Source: Anabaena subtropica FACHB-260 (GTDB lineage Bacteria > Cyanobacteriota > Cyanobacteriia > Cyanobacteriales > Nostocaceae). From it: a DNA stretch of 64,000 bases. Location: contig NZ_JACJRF010000003.1 in assembly GCF_014697105.1 (NCBI RefSeq), positions 163,438-227,437 on the forward strand, written 5' to 3'. This document shows, in pieces, positions 16,710 through 25,059 of this stretch. Numbering within the stretch: position 1 is the stretch's first letter; every line of letters starts with the position of its first letter. A program made the position numbers and the translations under genes. Below the pieces are notes generated by a model. That model saw nothing but the letters and a program-made list of their open reading frames with translations, did no database searches and was not told the origin of the DNA.

Positions 16710-17096
16710 TTATGCTGTCCGACATTCCAAGTCTGCTGTTTTCGAGCTACTGTATGCTTTAGGACGGTTGGTGTAACTGAGTTTGATTTCTTCTAAAGCC
16801 AGCCTTAAGTCGTCTCTGCCACGGAAACCTTCTAGACGATGGCGAATAATCCCATTTTCAATCAAAAGTAAGGTGGGCAATGACTTTAAGCGATAAGTGT
16901 TAGAAAGTTTGAAATTTTCGTCAGCGTTAACCCCAACTAGTTTAATTTGTTCGCCACACTGAGACTGAAACTGTAATAACAAAGGGTGGATAATGCGACA
17001 CAATCCACACCAAGGCGCTTCAAAATTTACTAAAACCGGAACTGGAGATTCTAAAACTTCTTGAGTAAATGTCCGCTCACTAACCGACAACACCAT
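16710..17096 (-). CDS. Thioredoxin-domain protein with WCGLC active site
   Basis: About 128 residues from the ATG at 17096 (MVLSVSERTF), chosen because AGAGG lies just before it; a longer frame to 17141 lacks this. Residues of about 15-105 form a thioredoxin fold: VPVLVNFEAPWCGLCRIIHP with redox Cys pair CGLC instead of the usual CGPC, then the cis-Pro in LKSLPTLLLI and GFRGRDDL. A short tail containing another Cys (ECRTA) follows. It should act as a disulphide reductase in the cytoplasm; its targets are unknown. Confidence 0.88.
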   Translation of the reverse strand: MVLSVSERTFTQEVLESPVPVLVNFEAPWCGLCRIIHPLLLQFQSQCGEQIKLVGVNADENFKLSNTYRLKSLPTLLLIENGIIRHRLEGFRGRDDLRLALEEIKLSYTNRPKAYSSSKTADLECRTA

Positions 17097-17474
17097 GACG
17101 CCTCTAGAATTATAGGGTTTTACTATCAAACTAGCTATCACCAGAAGAAGTTAGCAAGCTAGTTAATGTTTTATGGCAGCTATATTTCAACATCGCTTTT
17201 GATTTTGAGAAAAAAGCCAGCAGATTTTAAAAACTAATCTTAGGCTTTTGTCCTGCCGATCGCTTCTACTGGAAAGAGTATTTTGGCTACTTTGGCGGAT
17301 ACTCCCCAAGAGATTTTATTGCTCGGCAATGTGCCACTATAAAAATTGCAAAACGGATCAGCAGGCCCCCACTAACAGCTGTTTCAATTTATCCTACATT
17401 GATTTGGTAGCAATTGATAGGCTGAATTTTTCACTTAGTTAGTATTTTCTTTTGATAGTGGGGATCATGTGAAA
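17097..17474. other. Intergenic region between thioredoxin and NnrU-family genes
   Basis: I see no supported gene, hairpin or repeat of note. A possible 64-codon frame on the plus strand has no ribosome binding site and no recognisable family. Confidence 0.4.
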
Positions 17475-18191
17475 CTACCAGTTTAACCTACTAGTAGCTA
17501 CAAACAACAGGGGGTGCGCCCACCAAAGTAAAGCGACAAAAATAGCAACTCCTAAATAAGCAGGGCGAAGAAATTCTTCCCACTTCATGGATTGACGACC
17601 ATCAATAATTGCTGCAAAGGGAATAATTGATGTGCGCTGTTTAACAATTTCAAAAGCCTCGCCGTAACGCTTGCTCAGACGGCGATCGCCATGCCAAACT
17701 CCAAATAAATGGTGCAAAATCAACCCAAAAGAAGTCACAAGGGTAAAGCTCGTACCTAGCCACAGAGTATGGGCAACACACCAAATTACCTGTCCTACCA
17801 TCTGGGGATGACGGGTAATGCGAATAATGCCCGTTTCATATAAGTATACTTGGGGCTTTTGAATAGCAGCAATTTCTAGTAGATTGAAGGTGGCAGGATA
17901 CAAAAACAAAAATGAAATCGCTGACAATACCCAAACTACAGCCTTCACTCCTGGTGCGTTCTGTACCTGCCAAAGTTGTACCCCTTCATAGCGGTGATTA
18001 AAAAAGTAAACAATTAATATGACAGCCAACGGTAGACTGACTAATGCAAAAAAAATGCGATAAAGCCTTGGCCCAATGTATTTTTCTGCCCAAGGTCGCA
18101 AAGCTGCTCCGCCACTGTGGGCGATCGCAAAAGTTAATTGTAACCCCAGCATGACAAAATGACTCGGAGTCAACCAAGGATTCAACATCAT
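17475..18191 (-). CDS. NnrU-family membrane protein, possible zeta-carotene isomerase (Z-ISO-like)
   Basis: About 238 residues with roughly six membrane segments. It belongs to the NnrU family, which includes the haem-dependent plant 15-cis-zeta-carotene isomerase Z-ISO. Visible family features are FAIAHSGGAALRPWAEKYIGPRLYR near the N-terminus (His in a membrane helix) and IIRITRHPQMVGQVIWCVAHTLWLG. GLILHHLFGVWHGDRRL and the YGEAFEIVKQRTS tail follow. Conserved His residues could bind haem. The carotenoid role is inference. The start is one of two adjacent ATGs (18191, 18188) or a GTG (18197). Confidence 0.8.
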   Translation of the reverse strand: MMLNPWLTPSHFVMLGLQLTFAIAHSGGAALRPWAEKYIGPRLYRIFFALVSLPLAVILIVYFFNHRYEGVQLWQVQNAPGVKAVVWVLSAISFLFLYPATFNLLEIAAIQKPQVYLYETGIIRITRHPQMVGQVIWCVAHTLWLGTSFTLVTSFGLILHHLFGVWHGDRRLSKRYGEAFEIVKQRTSIIPFAAIIDGRQSMKWEEFLRPAYLGVAIFVALLWWAHPLLFVATSRLNW

Positions 18192-18535
18192 ATACACAAG
18201 TGAAGTAATTTAAAGAAAAGTTAATTCCATACAACCAATACCACAAAGTATTCAACAGGAGACTTTCATTAAGATGTTGTGGTACTGTCTTTTTCGATTT
18301 AAGCCTCCAAGTTATAAGATGCAATAAATCATGCCAAGTACCGCCACGGGGAATTCAACATATCCTGCGGGAAGCGAGGCGCTACAAAATTCAAAATTCA
18401 AAAAGCTGATATCTTAAGCTTTTCCCTGATTTAGAATTAGCGTTTTATTTGCGCCATCGTGTACTAATAGTTACAAAGCTATAAACATGATTTATTGCTA
18501 ACGTTGCTCCTTTCAAAGTTTGTGGGTTGAACCTT
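18192..18535. other. Divergent promoter region of rbcR and the NnrU gene
   Basis: No gene seen. It holds the phrase attcaaaattcaaaaa (near 18389), a Nostoc intergenic repeat, and should carry both promoters. Confidence 0.4.
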
Positions 18536-19546
18536 ATGTCTGACCTTCCTTTCACTTTAGATCAGTTACGCATTCTCAAAGCGATCGCCGTAGAAGGGAG
18601 CTTCAAACGCGCCGCTGATAGTCTCTATGTCTCCCAACCAGCAGTTAGTTTGCAAGTGCAAAACCTAGAACGACAGTTGGATGTCCCTTTATTTGACCGT
18701 GGCGGCCGTCGCGCGCAGTTGACTGAAGCTGGACATCTACTATTGAGTTACGGTGAAAAGATCCTCAGTTTGTGTCAAGAAACTTGCCGCGCTATTGAGG
18801 ATTTACAAAATCTCCAAGGTGGCACTTTAATTGTCGGTGCTTCTCAAACTACTGGGACATACCTTTTACCCAAAATGATTGGGATGTTCCGCCAGAAATA
18901 CCCGGATGTGGCAGTACAACTCCACGTCCATTCAACTAGGCGCACTGCTTGGAGTGTCGCTAATGGACAAGTGGATTTAGCAATTATCGGCGGGGAAATT
19001 CCTGGTGAATTGACAGAATCTCTAGAAATTGTCCCCTATGCCGAAGATGAACTAGTCTTAATTCTCCCGGTATTTCACCCTTTCACCAAACTGGAAACAA
19101 TTCAAAAAGAAGATTTATACAAATTACAATTCATTACTTTAGACTCTCAATCAACGATCCGCAAAGTAATCGATCAAGTTCTATCTCGCAGCGAGATTGA
19201 TACTAGGCGATTCAAGATTGAAATGGAATTGAATTCCATTGAGGCGATTAAAAATGCTGTGCAGTCAGGTTTAGGCGCAGCTTTTGTCTCTAATAGTGCG
19301 ATCGCTAAAGAATTACAGATGGGTGTACTGCACTGTACCCCCATTGATGGTGTAGTCATCAAGCGCACACTATGGCTAATTTTCAATCCTAATCGTTACA
19401 GATCCAAAGCAGCAGAAGCTTTTAGTCAAGAGATTTTACCCCAGTTTGCCACCCCTGACTGGAATCAAGATGCGTTAAAATTAGCACATAAAAAACTAGT
19501 GGTAAATGTACTGGATGCAGCCATCCCCAACACTTCCGACGGCTAA
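18536..19546 (+). CDS. rbcR: LysR-type regulator of the RbcR/Ycf30 group
   Basis: About 336 residues. The N-terminal winged helix ([40 protein letters not shown]) is almost the RbcR/Ycf30 consensus. The co-inducer domain follows ([21 protein letters not shown], then [22 protein letters not shown]). RbcR-type proteins control RuBisCO and carbon-fixation genes in algae and cyanobacteria. The ATG at 18536 gives the family's usual start; a TTG three codons upstream is less likely. It is divergent from the NnrU gene and 2.3 kb from ndhF. Related cyanobacterial LysR proteins (NdhR, CmpR) control NDH-1 and bicarbonate uptake, so assignment among the three rests on the N-terminal match. Confidence 0.85.
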   Translation: MSDLPFTLDQLRILKAIAVEGSFKRAADSLYVSQPAVSLQVQNLERQLDVPLFDRGGRRAQLTEAGHLLLSYGEKILSLCQETCRAIEDLQNLQGGTLIVGASQTTGTYLLPKMIGMFRQKYPDVAVQLHVHSTRRTAWSVANGQVDLAIIGGEIPGELTESLEIVPYAEDELVLILPVFHPFTKLETIQKEDLYKLQFITLDSQSTIRKVIDQVLSRSEIDTRRFKIEMELNSIEAIKNAVQSGLGAAFVSNSAIAKELQMGVLHCTPIDGVVIKRTLWLIFNPNRYRSKAAEAFSQEILPQFATPDWNQDALKLAHKKLVVNVLDAAIPNTSDG

Positions 19547-19689
19547 TATTTTGTCAAAAGTCAGTAGAGACGCGATTATACTCTTACGAGCAGCTCCTCT
19601 CAGAGTGTCTACGCGTCTGTACTTGTAGTCAATAGTAAGTAACTTTTGACTAATGACTATTGACTACGGACTATTGACTAAAAACTAAG

Positions 19690-21048
19690 ATGGAAGTTTA
19701 CTGTACTCGTCCACGCTGTCTACGTCCAAAAAATCATTGTCCTGATTTGGATGATACGACGACGCTGAAGACAACACCGCAAAAATACTGCACTAGCTGT
19801 GGTATGCCACTATTGCTAGATGGTCGATACGTGCCAATTAATCTGTTGAAAAGGGGCGGGTTTGGAGCAGCCTTTTTAGCACGCGATCGCCGCATTCCGG
19901 GGATGCCTCTTTGTGTAGTTAAACAGTTACAACCTGCTGGCAATTTAACACCAGAACAGTTGGAAACAGCAGAAAGATTATTTGAAACAGAAGCAGAAGT
20001 ATTAGCTTATATAGGCAAAGAACACGCGCAAATACCTGATTTATTTGCTTATTTCCCTGTAATAGTCTCTAGCTTGCAATCAGGACTGACAGACCAGTTT
20101 TTTTACCTAGTGCAGGAATACATCGACGGGCAAAATTTAGAGGATGAATTAATCCAAAAGGGTAAATTTTCTGAACAAGAAGCCTTAGAGGTAATGCAAG
20201 AGGTTCTGAAGATACTCAAGTTCATCCATGACAAAAAAATTATTCATCGAGACATCAAACCCTCTAACATCATGCGTCGTCAAGATGGTAGACTTTTTCT
20301 CTTAGATTTTGGCGCAGTTAAACAAGTCACCGCCGCCTCCGTATCTGCTGGTTCTTCCACTGGCATTTATACAGTGGGGTTTGCAGCACCTGAGCAAATC
20401 GCTGGCAATCTAGTATTCCCTGCTACCGACATATATGCTTTAGCTGCAACGATTCTCAACTTATTGTCAGGTGAAGAGCCTAGCCAACTGTTCGATCCCT
20501 ACATAAATAAGTGGACGTGGTGGAAGAAAGTCAATATTAACCCGGATTTGAGTTACATTTTAGACAGGATGCTCCTGCCTGCTGTGAATGAGCGTTTTCA
20601 GTCAGCCAATGAAGTGCTGGATGCTCTTGGTCAGTATTTAACACCACCAACGATCATCCCAAAGTCAAAATCCAGTACAAGTGCAAATACAGGTAATAAC
20701 ACAACTAAACCTGTTTTTTCTACCTGGGAATTATTGGCTGGTGCAGCCTTTAGCGGCTTTGAGGCAGCATTAGTTGCGATCGCTCTCTCTACTTTAATTC
20801 AATCACCAATAATTTCTTTAAGTCTTGCCTCTGTTATTTTAGGTTTATTAATATTTGCTCAAACAAAGCGCTGGATTAAAAAATTCAATTTATTGATTAT
20901 TGCCGTAGTTAGCTTTGCTACTCTCTTGTTTATTCCCGAAATTGTCATCCCGCAAGTTGTATTTCTATCCGTTGCTGCCAGTTTAATAGCGATCGCTATC
21001 ACAGCACTATTTCGACTTATTTATAAATTCCTGTCTCGGATTATGTAA
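19690..21048 (+). CDS. Membrane-anchored Ser/Thr protein kinase with N-terminal zinc ribbon
   Basis: 452 residues. A zinc-ribbon-like segment comes first (CTRPRC, HC, then CTSCG at about residue 35). A Hanks-type kinase domain follows at about 45-320: glycine loop RGGFGAAF, Lys in VVKQL, catalytic HRDIKPSNIM, LLDFGAVKQ, FAAPEQI. The C-terminus has about four hydrophobic segments (residues 345-450), so the kinase is held in the membrane facing the cytoplasm. All catalytic residues are present. It lies 26 bases before a PstS-like binding protein, so the two are probably co-transcribed and may form a sensor-kinase pair; that pairing is inference. Confidence 0.9.
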   Translation: MEVYCTRPRCLRPKNHCPDLDDTTTLKTTPQKYCTSCGMPLLLDGRYVPINLLKRGGFGAAFLARDRRIPGMPLCVVKQLQPAGNLTPEQLETAERLFETEAEVLAYIGKEHAQIPDLFAYFPVIVSSLQSGLTDQFFYLVQEYIDGQNLEDELIQKGKFSEQEALEVMQEVLKILKFIHDKKIIHRDIKPSNIMRRQDGRLFLLDFGAVKQVTAASVSAGSSTGIYTVGFAAPEQIAGNLVFPATDIYALAATILNLLSGEEPSQLFDPYINKWTWWKKVNINPDLSYILDRMLLPAVNERFQSANEVLDALGQYLTPPTIIPKSKSSTSANTGNNTTKPVFSTWELLAGAAFSGFEAALVAIALSTLIQSPIISLSLASVILGLLIFAQTKRWIKKFNLLIIAVVSFATLLFIPEIVIPQVVFLSVAASLIAIAITALFRLIYKFLSRIM

Positions 21049-21074
21049 AAACTTCTGGGATTATATAGACAACT

Positions 21075-22076
21075 ATGTCTCAAAAAAACGAAACACTGAT
21101 CCTTTTTTTAGCAAGCATTATCCCGATTGGCTTAATCTTCAGTGGCTTATGGTTTTTTAGAGATAGCTTGCCAATTAGGACAAATGATAGCAAAAACCAG
21201 TTAGCCAGCAGATGTGAAATACCATCGGAAGGAACATTTAATTATGGTGGTAGTACCACTTGGGCCCCTATTCGCAAAGATGTAGACTCTGTATTGCAAC
21301 AAGTTTGCCCTAAGTTTATCTTGCGTTATGTCCAACCCCCAACTAAAAACCCAGGTTCGGGAACTGGGATTGAAATGTTAATTGATAATCAATTAGCTTT
21401 TTCTCAATCTTCTCGCCCAATTCAAGGAGCAGAAAATATAGAAGCCCAAAAAAAAGGCTTTAGTCTACAAGAAATTCCCGTGGCTATTGATGGAATTGCG
21501 ATCGCCGTTAACCACGATCTAAATATTCCTGGTTTAACTGTTAACCAAATTCAAGGTATCTACACTGGTAAAATCACTAATTGGCAGCAAGTTGGTGGAG
21601 AAAATTTACTAATTACACCAATCACTCGCACGAAACAGGCCGGTGGTACAGTGGAGTTTTTTGTTGATAATGTCCTGCAAAAGGCCAATTTTGGTCAAAA
21701 TATTAGCTACATTGCCACAACTACTCTAGCTCTGAGAGAAGTAGCTAAGATTAAGGGTGCTATTTATTACGCTTCTGCACCAGAGATAGTACCTCAATGT
21801 AGTATTAAACCACTACCAATAGGTCGCACTTCTCAGCAATTTTTCACCCCCTATCAAGAACCCTATATACCTCCATCAGATTGTCCCGATAAACGTAACC
21901 AACTAAACATTCAAGTTTTTCGCAATGGCGATTACCCGATTACCCGTAATTTATTTGTGATTGTGAAACAGAATGGTCAAATAGATGAGCAAGCTGGAAA
22001 AGCCTATGCAAATTGGCTTTTAACACCCCAGGGACAAAAATTGCTGGAAATAGCCGAATTTATCAGAATTAAGTAA
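21075..22076 (+). CDS. PstS-like substrate-binding protein, membrane anchored
   Basis: 333 residues. An N-terminal hydrophobic anchor (about residues 8-27) is followed by a phosphate-binding-protein-like fold: FNYGGSTTWAPI, PGSGTGIEMLIDNQLAFSQSSRPI, IPVAIDGIAIAVN, GIYTGKITNWQQVGG and TRTKQAGGTVEFF. It ends in a segment ITRNLFVIVKQNGQID. PBPs of this type bind phosphate or another oxyanion. No pstCAB permease genes are near; the neighbour is a Ser/Thr kinase. A sensory role rather than uptake is plausible but not shown. Confidence 0.85.
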   Translation: MSQKNETLILFLASIIPIGLIFSGLWFFRDSLPIRTNDSKNQLASRCEIPSEGTFNYGGSTTWAPIRKDVDSVLQQVCPKFILRYVQPPTKNPGSGTGIEMLIDNQLAFSQSSRPIQGAENIEAQKKGFSLQEIPVAIDGIAIAVNHDLNIPGLTVNQIQGIYTGKITNWQQVGGENLLITPITRTKQAGGTVEFFVDNVLQKANFGQNISYIATTTLALREVAKIKGAIYYASAPEIVPQCSIKPLPIGRTSQQFFTPYQEPYIPPSDCPDKRNQLNIQVFRNGDYPITRNLFVIVKQNGQIDEQAGKAYANWLLTPQGQKLLEIAEFIRIK

Positions 22077-22151
22077 TTAACAAGTAATAGTGAGATAAAA
22101 AGGTACACTAATTTGAATAATAAAAATATCTTAACCAATTAAAACTTGTTC

Positions 22152-22382
22152 ATGTCGCAAAAGAATGAAACTATAGAAAGCAACCCTACACGTTCTGGAG
22201 TGCAGCAAGCTCTTTCTTCTGGTGACTTTTCTGCTACTGGTGCTTCTGGTGTAATTCGGTTTGCCGGTTCAGGCGATCGCCGACGGCGGGGCGTAGCCCA
22301 TCGCAACTCTCCAGTTCAACTTGTCAGAATAGTTACTGGCGATCGTTCTCGTACTGGATTTGACTTTGAGCCAGTGCGATAA
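22152..22382 (+). CDS. Small ORF of unknown function, possible remnant
   Basis: 76 residues from the ATG at 22152. Its first seven residues, MSQKNET, are identical to the start of the PstS-like protein at 21075, which suggests it derives from a duplicated copy of that gene. The rest (GVQQALSSGDFSATGASGVI, then GDRRRRGVAHRNS) has no domain I recognise, and it contains a HIP1-rich insert-like stretch near 22275. I doubt that it is a functional gene. Confidence 0.3.
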   Translation: MSQKNETIESNPTRSGVQQALSSGDFSATGASGVIRFAGSGDRRRRGVAHRNSPVQLVRIVTGDRSRTGFDFEPVR

Positions 22383-22424
22383 TGAGCGCTTGGATGACAA
22401 AAATTATACCTGATGAATTATTGA

Positions 22425-22637
22425 ATGTATCCCATAGATGGGTTCCTCAATGTTCAAACTGCTCCTTGCCGTTGGTGTAACCGCAAAGGCGATGAATCAC
22501 TCCACTCTGAGAACTCATCGTCCTCTGAATTTCTCAGTCAATGGAAAAAATTGAACACTGAGGCTTTTAAACGTAAGTTTGCCCGATTACACAATCTGTT
22601 TGTGGTGGTCAAACAGATTGATTTAACTGAGCAGTAA
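22425..22637 (+). pseudogene. Possible remnant of a PstS-like gene C-terminus
   Basis: A 70-residue frame ends LHNLFVVVKQIDLTEQ, which resembles ITRNLFVIVKQNGQIDEQ near the C-terminus of the PstS-like protein at 21075. The beginning (CRWCNRKGDES) has no match I know. With the MSQKNET start at 22152 it may be the two ends of a decayed second copy. Evidence is weak. Confidence 0.3.
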
Positions 22638-22790
22638 GTGAGTGTTGCTGGCGACAACTTACTGCTGACTGATCGGGGGTAGGAACTGATAAGCGGAGCT
22701 TGACCGTTAAACTTGACCGAAATCTGTTATTGCTGTTAATCAGACTGGTAGTTCCCAACCGTAGATGCCCTATAAACAGTCAATTACGCT

Positions 22791-23549
22791 TTAGCTAGCT
22801 CTATTGATTGACTCTGCTGGCAAACAAATCAAATTATCCCCTTGAGTGAGAATTAAACCACGTTGACGCAATTTACCCATCAAACGAGTGACGGTTACAC
22901 GAGTTGAACCGATAGCGCTACCAATTTGGGCATGGGTAAGGGGGAAAGGCAGACAATAACCACGAATGACATCGGGATCAGTGTCACTCATAGCTGGTTC
23001 TCCATATTCCTCAATCAACAAGGTGAGAAATCCTAGAAGTCTATCAATTGTACGCCGTTGTCCCAAGGCACTGAGCCACAGCAGCTTACGCTGGTGTTGG
23101 TATCTGAAGGCATCCATCACTTCACGACGGAAGTGAGGCCAGTTGTCTAGATCGTGCCAGTACATCCACAGTACGGCTGTTTGGTCAACGTGGGCGTAGG
23201 ATTGGAGCGTGAATGGAGACTGGGCAACAATTTCAAATGGCTGTCCCGCGCCTACAAATCCCAAGAAGGCTTCTTCTGGGGTTCTGTTGATCCGCCGAGA
23301 AGTCAATTGACTTGCAGTAGCACTAACCTGAGCGGTTCCTACCATGCGGATCGCACCCCTCTGCACTAAATAGAGCAAACCAGGACGTGCTGGAATCCGC
23401 TCATCTTTGCTAAAGGTGCGGCAGCGATAGTGTTCTTGAGCCCAGTCAAGAATTCGTTGCCAAGTCAAAAAAGGACGTGATGCCTCAGAAAAGGAGGATG
23501 GAGATTGCATAGGTAACAAAGAGCGTTCGGCTGAAGACAAAGACGACAT
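22791..23549 (-). CDS. Crp/Fnr-family regulator with NtcA-like recognition helix
   Basis: About 252 residues. A cNMP-binding-type beta barrel fills about residues 40-150 (FSKDERIPARPGLLYLVQRG, FLGFVGAGQPFEI). A dimer helix and a C-terminal winged helix follow: LTHAQIGSAIGSTRVTVTRLMGKLRQRGLI. The recognition helix GSTRVTVTRL is the same as I remember for NtcA, but the sensor half is different, lacking the NtcA 2-oxoglutarate layout. It is therefore a paralogue group, not NtcA. I use the ATG at 23549; a TTG start four codons earlier is possible. It is divergent from the ArgRS-like gene. Confidence 0.85.
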   Translation of the reverse strand: MSSLSSAERSLLPMQSPSSFSEASRPFLTWQRILDWAQEHYRCRTFSKDERIPARPGLLYLVQRGAIRMVGTAQVSATASQLTSRRINRTPEEAFLGFVGAGQPFEIVAQSPFTLQSYAHVDQTAVLWMYWHDLDNWPHFRREVMDAFRYQHQRKLLWLSALGQRRTIDRLLGFLTLLIEEYGEPAMSDTDPDVIRGYCLPFPLTHAQIGSAIGSTRVTVTRLMGKLRQRGLILTQGDNLICLPAESINRAS

Positions 23550-23820
23550 AAAAAGGTGCAAGGAGTGTCTTTGTGTTTTTTGAGGTAGGCTTAACGCCTA
23601 ACAGCGTCAGCCATCCAAAAAGTAGAGGGCTATTTGCGCTCTACTATTTTGTTATACTTCCTACTGTACAATGATGGTAGTAAAGTTTACATATTATTCA
23701 TCGAATATTTATCAAATTTTATGCTATTCTCATTTTTCTTCGATCGGAATAATATTCTATCTCACGACAGATGACAAGCTCTCAAGTATTTTATGAAACC
23801 TAGTCTCTCATAAAAACCAA

Positions 23821-24696
23821 GTGCATCATAGTTTACTAGTAAGTAAAAATACGGCAATCAGACAGTTACTATACTGTTATTTACTAGCAGTTGTGGATAG
23901 CTTTAACTATCATCAGAAACAGCAAAGCACAATACAAACCAAAATTCCTCTACACAAAGGTAGAGATGATCAAAATATATTATATATTTCTGGAGTAGCT
24001 CTACGGCTCTCAAAATCTCATAATCGAGATGGAATGGAGATAGCAAGTATTATCACTTCCCAGTTATCAGTTATTTGTCAAGACAACTTACTGGTGCGAA
24101 TTGTTGCTCCGGGGTGGATTCATCTAGAGTTAGCTGATTCTTTTTTAGCAACTTGGTTACAACATCTTGCAATTGCAGGTTTAGGAGAAGATGGAGAAAT
24201 CATGGAACAGCAAGGCGTTGCCATTATTAAACCTTCTGGCTTATTTGCAATACAGTATGCTCATGCACGCTGCTGCTCGTTAATATTGCTAGCTCAACGC
24301 AAAGGACTAATACAATTTAGGGAAGCTTTACCAGATAACTGGCAAAGTTTGTCACTAGGCAATTTAGTTTCAGCAATGCAAATACCTTGGGTGAATGGTG
24401 AGATAAAACTGCGCCTCAATCACCCAGCAGAGAGATGTTTAATTTCTGAGTTAATACAAGCGGTAGATAATCTGATATTTCCTAATGATAGTAGGGCGAT
24501 GAATTGGGAAAAATTAGGGATAGATTTAAGCCGAGCTTTTACAGATTTTTGGAGCCAGTGCCGTATTTGGGGTGAAGTTAAAACTGCCTTTCCAGAGCTA
24601 ACTTTAGCCAGACTGGGATTAGTTTTAGCTACCCAGACGGTATTAAGGTTTTTACTCATAACAAAGTTGGGCAGTGTTGCACCTTGGGAACTTTAA
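23821..24696 (+). CDS. Arginyl-tRNA synthetase-like protein lacking the catalytic core (DALR domain)
   Basis: 291 residues. Residues of about 50-125 resemble the N-terminal Add-1 domain of ArgRS (IASIITSQLS, then LLVRIVAPGWIHLELADSFLATWLQ). Residues of about 135-291 resemble its C-terminal anticodon-binding DALR domain (FAIQYAHARCCSLILLAQRK, then HPAERCLISELIQAVDNL, and the final LGSVAPWEL). The Rossmann core with HIGH and KMSK motifs is absent, so it cannot charge tRNA by itself. It may bind tRNA or have another role. The start is GTG without a clear ribosome binding site, so the N-terminus is uncertain. Confidence 0.78.
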   Translation: MHHSLLVSKNTAIRQLLYCYLLAVVDSFNYHQKQQSTIQTKIPLHKGRDDQNILYISGVALRLSKSHNRDGMEIASIITSQLSVICQDNLLVRIVAPGWIHLELADSFLATWLQHLAIAGLGEDGEIMEQQGVAIIKPSGLFAIQYAHARCCSLILLAQRKGLIQFREALPDNWQSLSLGNLVSAMQIPWVNGEIKLRLNHPAERCLISELIQAVDNLIFPNDSRAMNWEKLGIDLSRAFTDFWSQCRIWGEVKTAFPELTLARLGLVLATQTVLRFLLITKLGSVAPWEL

Positions 24697-24860
24697 AGGG
24701 TTTAGGGGTTAGAGACAAGAGTAGAAAAAAGACACTTTGATCCTGAGGACACAAGAATTCCCTGGGGAAACTGCTCCTTCTTTTTTCATATTTGATTGTG
24801 GAATTTTTCGGTGATTTATACTTTATAAAAAAAGATAATAAAAACTTTTATAACTAGGTA

Positions 24861-24889
24861 TTGACGCATTACCTAATGTCGGCTATATT
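24861..24889 (+). promoter_or_regulatory. Sigma70-type promoter of the small RNA
   Basis: TTGACG, 17 bases, TATATT. This is a near-consensus promoter with ideal spacing, pointing into the hairpin RNA that follows and not into any open frame. Confidence 0.7.
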
Positions 24890-24894
24890 ATCTG

Positions 24895-24966
24895 GTGTGT
24901 GAGGAGCGAACCAGCAGGAACACCGAGACGAAACACGGCCAGTCGTCGGTGTTCTTTCTGATTTTT
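24895..24966 (+). ncRNA. Putative small RNA, Yfr2/Cyano-1-like
   Basis: A predicted transcript of about 70 bases starts near 24895, just after a near-consensus promoter. It has an unpaired 5' part (GTGTGTGAGGAGCGAACCAG). A 12-bp hairpin (24918-24954, GAACACCGA-GAC with GTC-TCGGTGTTC and one bulged G) follows, with loop GAAACACGGCCA. A T-rich tail TTTCTGATTTTT ends it. From memory, cyanobacterial Yfr2-family RNAs carry a conserved GGAAACA-type loop and are short with their own promoter; the loop here is CGAAACACGG, close but not identical. No open frame crosses it. The promoter plus hairpin plus T tail is clear; the family name is tentative. Confidence 0.6.
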
Positions 24967-24981
24967 AGGGTTTTTATATCC

Positions 24982-25009
24982 AAAAAACAAACAGGGATTT
25001 AAGCCCCTG
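24982..25009 (-). terminator. Terminator of the HAD phosphatase / cobalt transporter operon
   Basis: On the minus strand CAGGGGCTTAAATCCCTG forms a hairpin followed by TTTGTTTTTTGG. It lies 50 bases after the stop of the HAD gene at 25060. Confidence 0.75.
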
Positions 25010-25059
25010 AGTTGTGCGGGAAGATTAATTTTTAATCTACAAAATTTAACAAAGTAATT

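Noticed and set aside
22791..23561. Calling the Crp-family gene ntcA
   Set aside because: Only the recognition helix agrees with NtcA; the N-terminal sensor domain differs strongly from the NtcA sequence as I know it.
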